Source of the DNA: Paraburkholderia aspalathi
GTDB lineage: Bacteria > Pseudomonadota > Gammaproteobacteria > Burkholderiales > Burkholderiaceae
Direction of reading: 5' to 3'
Assembly (NCBI RefSeq): GCF_900116445.1
Contig: NZ_FPBH01000034.1
Coordinates: 1 to 64,000 of the forward strand
DNA: 64,000 bases
Both the position numbers and the translations under genes were made by a program. Below are positions 61,272 to 64,000 of this stretch, one piece after another. The number at the start of each line of letters is the position of its first letter. The first letter of the stretch is position 1. The notes below the pieces were generated by a model. The model was not told the origin of the DNA. It saw only the letters and a program-made list of their open reading frames with translations, and did no database searches.

Positions 61272-62148
61272 GACTCCTCTCTCCGAACTCGCGCAAGGGC
61301 AGCAGTACCCTGCCGCCGCGCTCTATGTGGTGGCCACGCCGATCGGCAATATCGCCGACGTCACGCTGCGCGCGTTGCATGTGCTCGGACTGGTGGACCG
61401 CATTGCCGCCGAAGACACCCGCAACACCGGCCAACTGCTCGCGCGTTACGGCATCTCGAAGCCGCTCGTCGCGGTTCATCAGCACAACGAGCGGGCCGCG
61501 GCGCTGCGCCTGATCGAACATCTGCAAGCAGGCGAACGCGTGGCCTACGTATCCGATGCGGGCACGCCCGGCATCTCGGACCCCGGCGCGAAACTCGTCG
61601 ACGCTGTGCGCGAAGCCGGCTTCCCGGTCATTCCGCTACCCGGCGCAAGCGCGCTCGCCACCGCCTTGAGCGCGGCCGGCGACTGGGTCGCGACGTTCTC
61701 GTTCCTCGGCTTCCTGCCGCCGAAGGCAAAAGCACGTGCCGCGGCGCTGCAAGCGCTCGTGAACCATCCGCACGCGATGGTGTTCTACGAAGCGCCGCAC
61801 CGGATCGTCGAAACGGTGCAGGCCATGGCGGACGCATTCGGCGGCGAGCGCAAACTGCTGATCGCCCGGGAATTGACGAAGTTACATGAAGCGCTGCACC
61901 GCGGCACCCTGGCCGAAGGGCCAACGTGGCTCGCAGCCGATCCGAACCGGCAACGCGGTGAGTTCGTCCTGGTGGTGGAAGGCGCGCAGCCGGAAGCCGC
62001 GGGCGAACACGATCACGACGCGTTGCTGGGCATCCTGCTGGAAGAATTGACGGTGAGCAGCGCGGCAAAAGTTGCCGCGACCCTCACCGGCGCGTCGCGC
62101 AATGCGCTCTACGCGCGCGCTTTGGCGTTGAAGAAAGACGAGGAATAA
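61270..62148 (+). CDS. rsmI: 16S rRNA (cytidine1402-2'-O)-methyltransferase (RsmI)
   Basis: 292-residue SAM-dependent tetrapyrrole-methylase-fold enzyme that methylates the 2'-O of C1402 in the ribosomal P site. LYVVATPIGNIADVTLRALHVLGLVD, AAEDTRNTGQLL, VSDAGTPGISDPGAKLVDA and FLPPKAKARAAAL are diagnostic. The ATG at 61270 shares the palindrome TCATGA with the yraN start on the other strand. The frame continues upstream, but that is yraN shadow. A terminator follows about 100 bp downstream. Confidence 0.95.
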   Translation: MTPLSELAQGQQYPAAALYVVATPIGNIADVTLRALHVLGLVDRIAAEDTRNTGQLLARYGISKPLVAVHQHNERAAALRLIEHLQAGERVAYVSDAGTPGISDPGAKLVDAVREAGFPVIPLPGASALATALSAAGDWVATFSFLGFLPPKAKARAAALQALVNHPHAMVFYEAPHRIVETVQAMADAFGGERKLLIARELTKLHEALHRGTLAEGPTWLAADPNRQRGEFVLVVEGAQPEAAGEHDHDALLGILLEELTVSSAAKVAATLTGASRNALYARALALKKDEE

Positions 62149-62246
62149 GGCGGACGAGAAGGGAGGTCCGCCAGCGGATCAGGCTCGCAGCGCAAGCCAG
62201 GACCGAAAGGAATGAGCGGCTGCGTGCAGCCACGGTGGATGAGTAA

Positions 62247-62281
62247 AAGAAAAGGGCCGCGCGAAGCGGCCCTTTGTCTTT
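62247..62281. terminator. terminator between rsmI and rlpA
   Basis: A perfect 10-bp stem AAAGGGCCGC / GCGGCCCTTT with a 5-base loop is followed by TTTGTCTTTT on the plus strand and TTTCTTTT on the minus strand. It works for both convergent genes. Confidence 0.88.
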
Positions 62282-62358
62282 TGGCGAACAACGGCACGAA
62301 TAAGCGCCATGTTGCGCGGCGTCACAAGCGCGTCAGAGACGCGCCCGCGGCCATTTCA

Positions 62359-62949
62359 TTACTTCTCTGAGTTCGACGCCAGCGTTTCATTCATCTCAGC
62401 GCGTGCTTCCTGTCGCGTCAATCCTTCGATCTGAACGCGCGCGGTACCGGCGTGGCGCATGTCGAGCGCGGCGGCGGCGGCCATTGACAGATCGATGATC
62501 CGGCCACGCGCATACGGGCCACGATCGTTGATGCGCACGACAACCGAGCGCGAGGTGGCCGGATTGGTCACGCGAACATACGAGCCGAGCGGCAACGTGC
62601 GATGTGCCGCAGTCAGCGCGTGCATGTCGAAACGTTCGCCGTTGGCGGTACGGCGGCCATGGAACCCGCGGCCGTACCACGAGGCGCGACCGATCTGATG
62701 AAAGTCCGAGACGCCGGAATTGTCGTCAGTAAGCGGCTGCGCATCGGCCAGCGACGAGCCTTTGGCGGCTGCGCCGGATGCCGGCGCGCTACCGAAAGCT
62801 TGCGGGCCGAAGGAACCTGCCTGCGCATTCTTCGTGCTCAGCGGCGCGCCGCTGTCAGACGTGCTGCTCGCGCCCGGAGGCGTGGCACAGCCGGCTAGCA
62901 CAAAAAAGGCAAAAAGAGTCCCCAGACCACGGGATAACCGAGTTTTCAT
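62359..62949 (-). CDS. rlpA: RlpA-family septal ring lipoprotein / lytic transglycosylase
   Basis: 196-residue lipoprotein. The signal and lipobox VLAGC end near residue 21. A disordered Ser/Ala stretch leads to a double-psi beta-barrel domain (GRASWYGRGFHGRRTANGERFDMHALTAAHRTLPLGSYVRVTNPATSRSVVVRINDRGPY). The catalytic Asp lies in INDRGPY and a conserved His in AAHRTLP. There is no C-terminal SPOR domain, unlike E. coli RlpA. The start is set at MKTRLSR; MRLDNL (62979) is equally open, and neither has a good ribosome site. Confidence 0.88.
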   Translation of the reverse strand: MKTRLSRGLGTLFAFFVLAGCATPPGASSTSDSGAPLSTKNAQAGSFGPQAFGSAPASGAAAKGSSLADAQPLTDDNSGVSDFHQIGRASWYGRGFHGRRTANGERFDMHALTAAHRTLPLGSYVRVTNPATSRSVVVRINDRGPYARGRIIDLSMAAAAALDMRHAGTARVQIEGLTRQEARAEMNETLASNSEK

Positions 62950-63587
62950 AAGACGTGCAATCAAATTGTCGAGCCGCATCACGCGAAAAGTTGAGCGTGT
63001 TGCCTGCGACTCCGGCGGCAATGGACGACAACGCGCCGCGCAGAAAAGCGCAGTACGTCAAAGCCCGGATGCGGCTACCCAGCCGCTACCGCACGGTTAA
63101 TTTTCACGTCTGGCGCAACCTGTCCCCGGCAGCCTGACCAGACCCCACATGCCGCCATCGAACGTGGCAAACACGTTCTTGCGCGCGGAACTCAGCGCGC
63201 AGGAACAGCGGCGTAGGCCCCACCCAGCGTCACGGCATTTAAGTCCGTTGCAGGCGCGCGGCGCCTGGCTGGGTAAGACGTGTGCATCGAATGCATCGAT
63301 ACCTGATGGCCGCCCAAAACCGCGACAGCCCATACTTGAGTGGCAATCCGCGTGCCCATTTTTGATGGGGACGCATCGCCGTGTGGCATGCACAATTCCT
63401 TGTGCATGGAGGCCATTATACCCAAAAGAAAATTTTGGGATGGCAAGCGACTGAAAACCTTGATGAATTTTCACTCTTGCTGCAAAAATGGGCAGCTCAA
63501 AGCCCGCTGCAGCGGGGCCTCAGCGCCCTCGACGAGCGTCGACGAGACGCCGGTACAATCAACGTTTTCCCAGCGGCGCCGTCATCC
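62950..63587. other. intergenic region with minus-strand promoter-like signal
   Basis: 638 bp between rlpA and the final MBL gene without a credible ORF. A perfect 9-bp-arm inverted repeat at 63387-63408 lies next to a minus-strand TATAAT (63415-63420). A plus-strand TACAAT (63554-63559) is a likely -10 for the MBL gene. Confidence 0.5.
63387..63420 (-). promoter_or_regulatory. minus-strand TATAAT with start-proximal hairpin
   Basis: On the minus strand a perfect TATAAT (63420-63415) is followed seven bases later by an inverted repeat with arms CATGCACAA and TTGTGCATG and a 4-base loop. The repeat could be an operator at the transcription start or the 5' hairpin of a transcript. The -35 is not clear. 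Confidence 0.4.
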
Positions 63588-64000
63588 ATGAAAGTCACCT
63601 TGATCCCCGTTACGCCGTTCCAGCAGAACAGCTCGCTGCTCGTTTGCGAGGCAACCGGGCGCGCGGCCGTTGTCGATCCAGGCGGCGACCTCGATGTCAT
63701 CCAGGGTGAAATCGCGCGCCAGAATGTGACGGTCGAAAAAGTATTCCTCACGCATGGCCACATCGATCACTGCGCCGGCGCGAAGACGCTCGCCACGCAC
63801 TACGGCGTACCGATCGAAGGTCCGCATCCCGACGAAAGTTTCTGGCTCGACAAGCTGCCGGACCAAAGCACGCGCTTCGGCTTTCCTGCTGCCGAAGCGT
63901 TCGAGCCGGACCGTTGGCTGCAAGACGGCGAGACCGTGCAGTTCGGCGACGAAACCCTCGAGGTCTATCACTGCCCCGGCCACACGCCCGGCCACGTGGT
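63588..64000 (+). CDS. MBL-fold hydrolase, glyoxalase II-like (truncated by window end)
   Basis: The first 137 codons of a metallo-beta-lactamase-fold protein that runs off the right edge. Zinc motif HxHxDH is H56-G-H58-I-D60-H61 (FLTHGHIDHCAGAKTLA), and the second metal His is in YHCPGHTPGHV at the cut. The short N-terminus (MKVTLIPVTPFQQNSSLLVCEATG) resembles the YcbL group of type II glyoxalases. The ATG at 63588 has no strong Shine-Dalgarno. C-terminus not visible. Confidence 0.85.
   Translation, partial: MKVTLIPVTPFQQNSSLLVCEATGRAAVVDPGGDLDVIQGEIARQNVTVEKVFLTHGHIDHCAGAKTLATHYGVPIEGPHPDESFWLDKLPDQSTRFGFPAAEAFEPDRWLQDGETVQFGDETLEVYHCPGHTPGHV

Noticed and set aside
63192..63446. 84-codon minus-strand open frame before rlpA
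   Set aside because: The first codons overlap the TATAAT and hairpin and no ribosome site is present; treated as leader or small RNA region instead.

Overview
The window is a high-GC, gene-dense stretch of a beta-proteobacterial chromosome, most likely Paraburkholderia or a close Burkholderia relative. The evidence is the bioAFDB operon order, a fused isobutyryl-CoA mutase IcmF, a Gram-negative porin of the Burkholderia type, a KirBac potassium channel very close to the Burkholderia pseudomallei protein, a fused indolepyruvate ferredoxin oxidoreductase, and the yraN/diaA/BON-lipoprotein neighbourhood beside rsmI. Most of it is ordinary core and metabolic DNA, and one clearly foreign segment lies at about 20.1-25.5 kb.

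Layout. 1-473 is non-coding with a Burkholderia-type hairpin repeat. 474-4861 is the biotin operon bioA-bioF-bioD-bioB. 4956-6730 holds a sulfate-binding protein and a small serine hydrolase on the minus strand. 6925-11162 is a tightly packed plus-strand cluster: a 33-codon coupled ORF, ghrA, HMG-CoA lyase, a YbaK-type deacylase, DUF1289, a MaoC dehydratase and an MBL hydrolase. 11496-19831 carries an EamA exporter with a divergent Lrp regulator, a fluoroacetate-dehalogenase-like hydrolase, a nitronate monooxygenase, icmF and a LysR regulator.

20164-25116 is a four-ORF unit with overlapping stops and starts. It encodes two different tyrosine-recombinase proteins, a third small protein and a CHC2-primase-like short protein. 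Layout and motifs match the gamma-mobile-trio (gmtY-gmtZ-gmtX) mobile-element module, here with no visible cargo and an extra small gene at the head of the operon. It is the most unusual locus in the window.

25680-36826 carries a porin, a secreted Gly/Asn-rich protein, a bile-acid/sodium symporter-family transporter, an EAL-CBS-GGDEF c-di-GMP protein, a LacI/AGE-epimerase/PfkB sugar operon with paired operators, two small paralogous proteins and KirBac. 37054-46209 holds indolepyruvate oxidoreductase, CutC, an EAL protein, a Na+/H+ antiporter and a uracil-type permease. 46337-54617 is rich in signalling genes (two chemotaxis receptors, a diguanylate cyclase, a TetR/SDR pair), and candidate FliA (sigma-28) promoters precede the receptors. 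54702-58507 is an IorAB-type molybdenum hydroxylase with a divergent AraC regulator. 58641-64000 has tRNA-Ala(CGC), a c-type cytochrome, a BON lipoprotein, diaA, yraN, rsmI, rlpA and a truncated MBL gene at the window edge.

Functional threads are biotin synthesis; branched-chain amino-acid and acyl-CoA catabolism (HMG-CoA lyase, MaoC, IcmF, indolepyruvate oxidoreductase); c-di-GMP and motility signalling (two EAL proteins, one GGDEF, two MCPs); and envelope biogenesis (porin, BON lipoprotein, RlpA). All family assignments come from reading the sequence and remembered motifs; no database search was possible.
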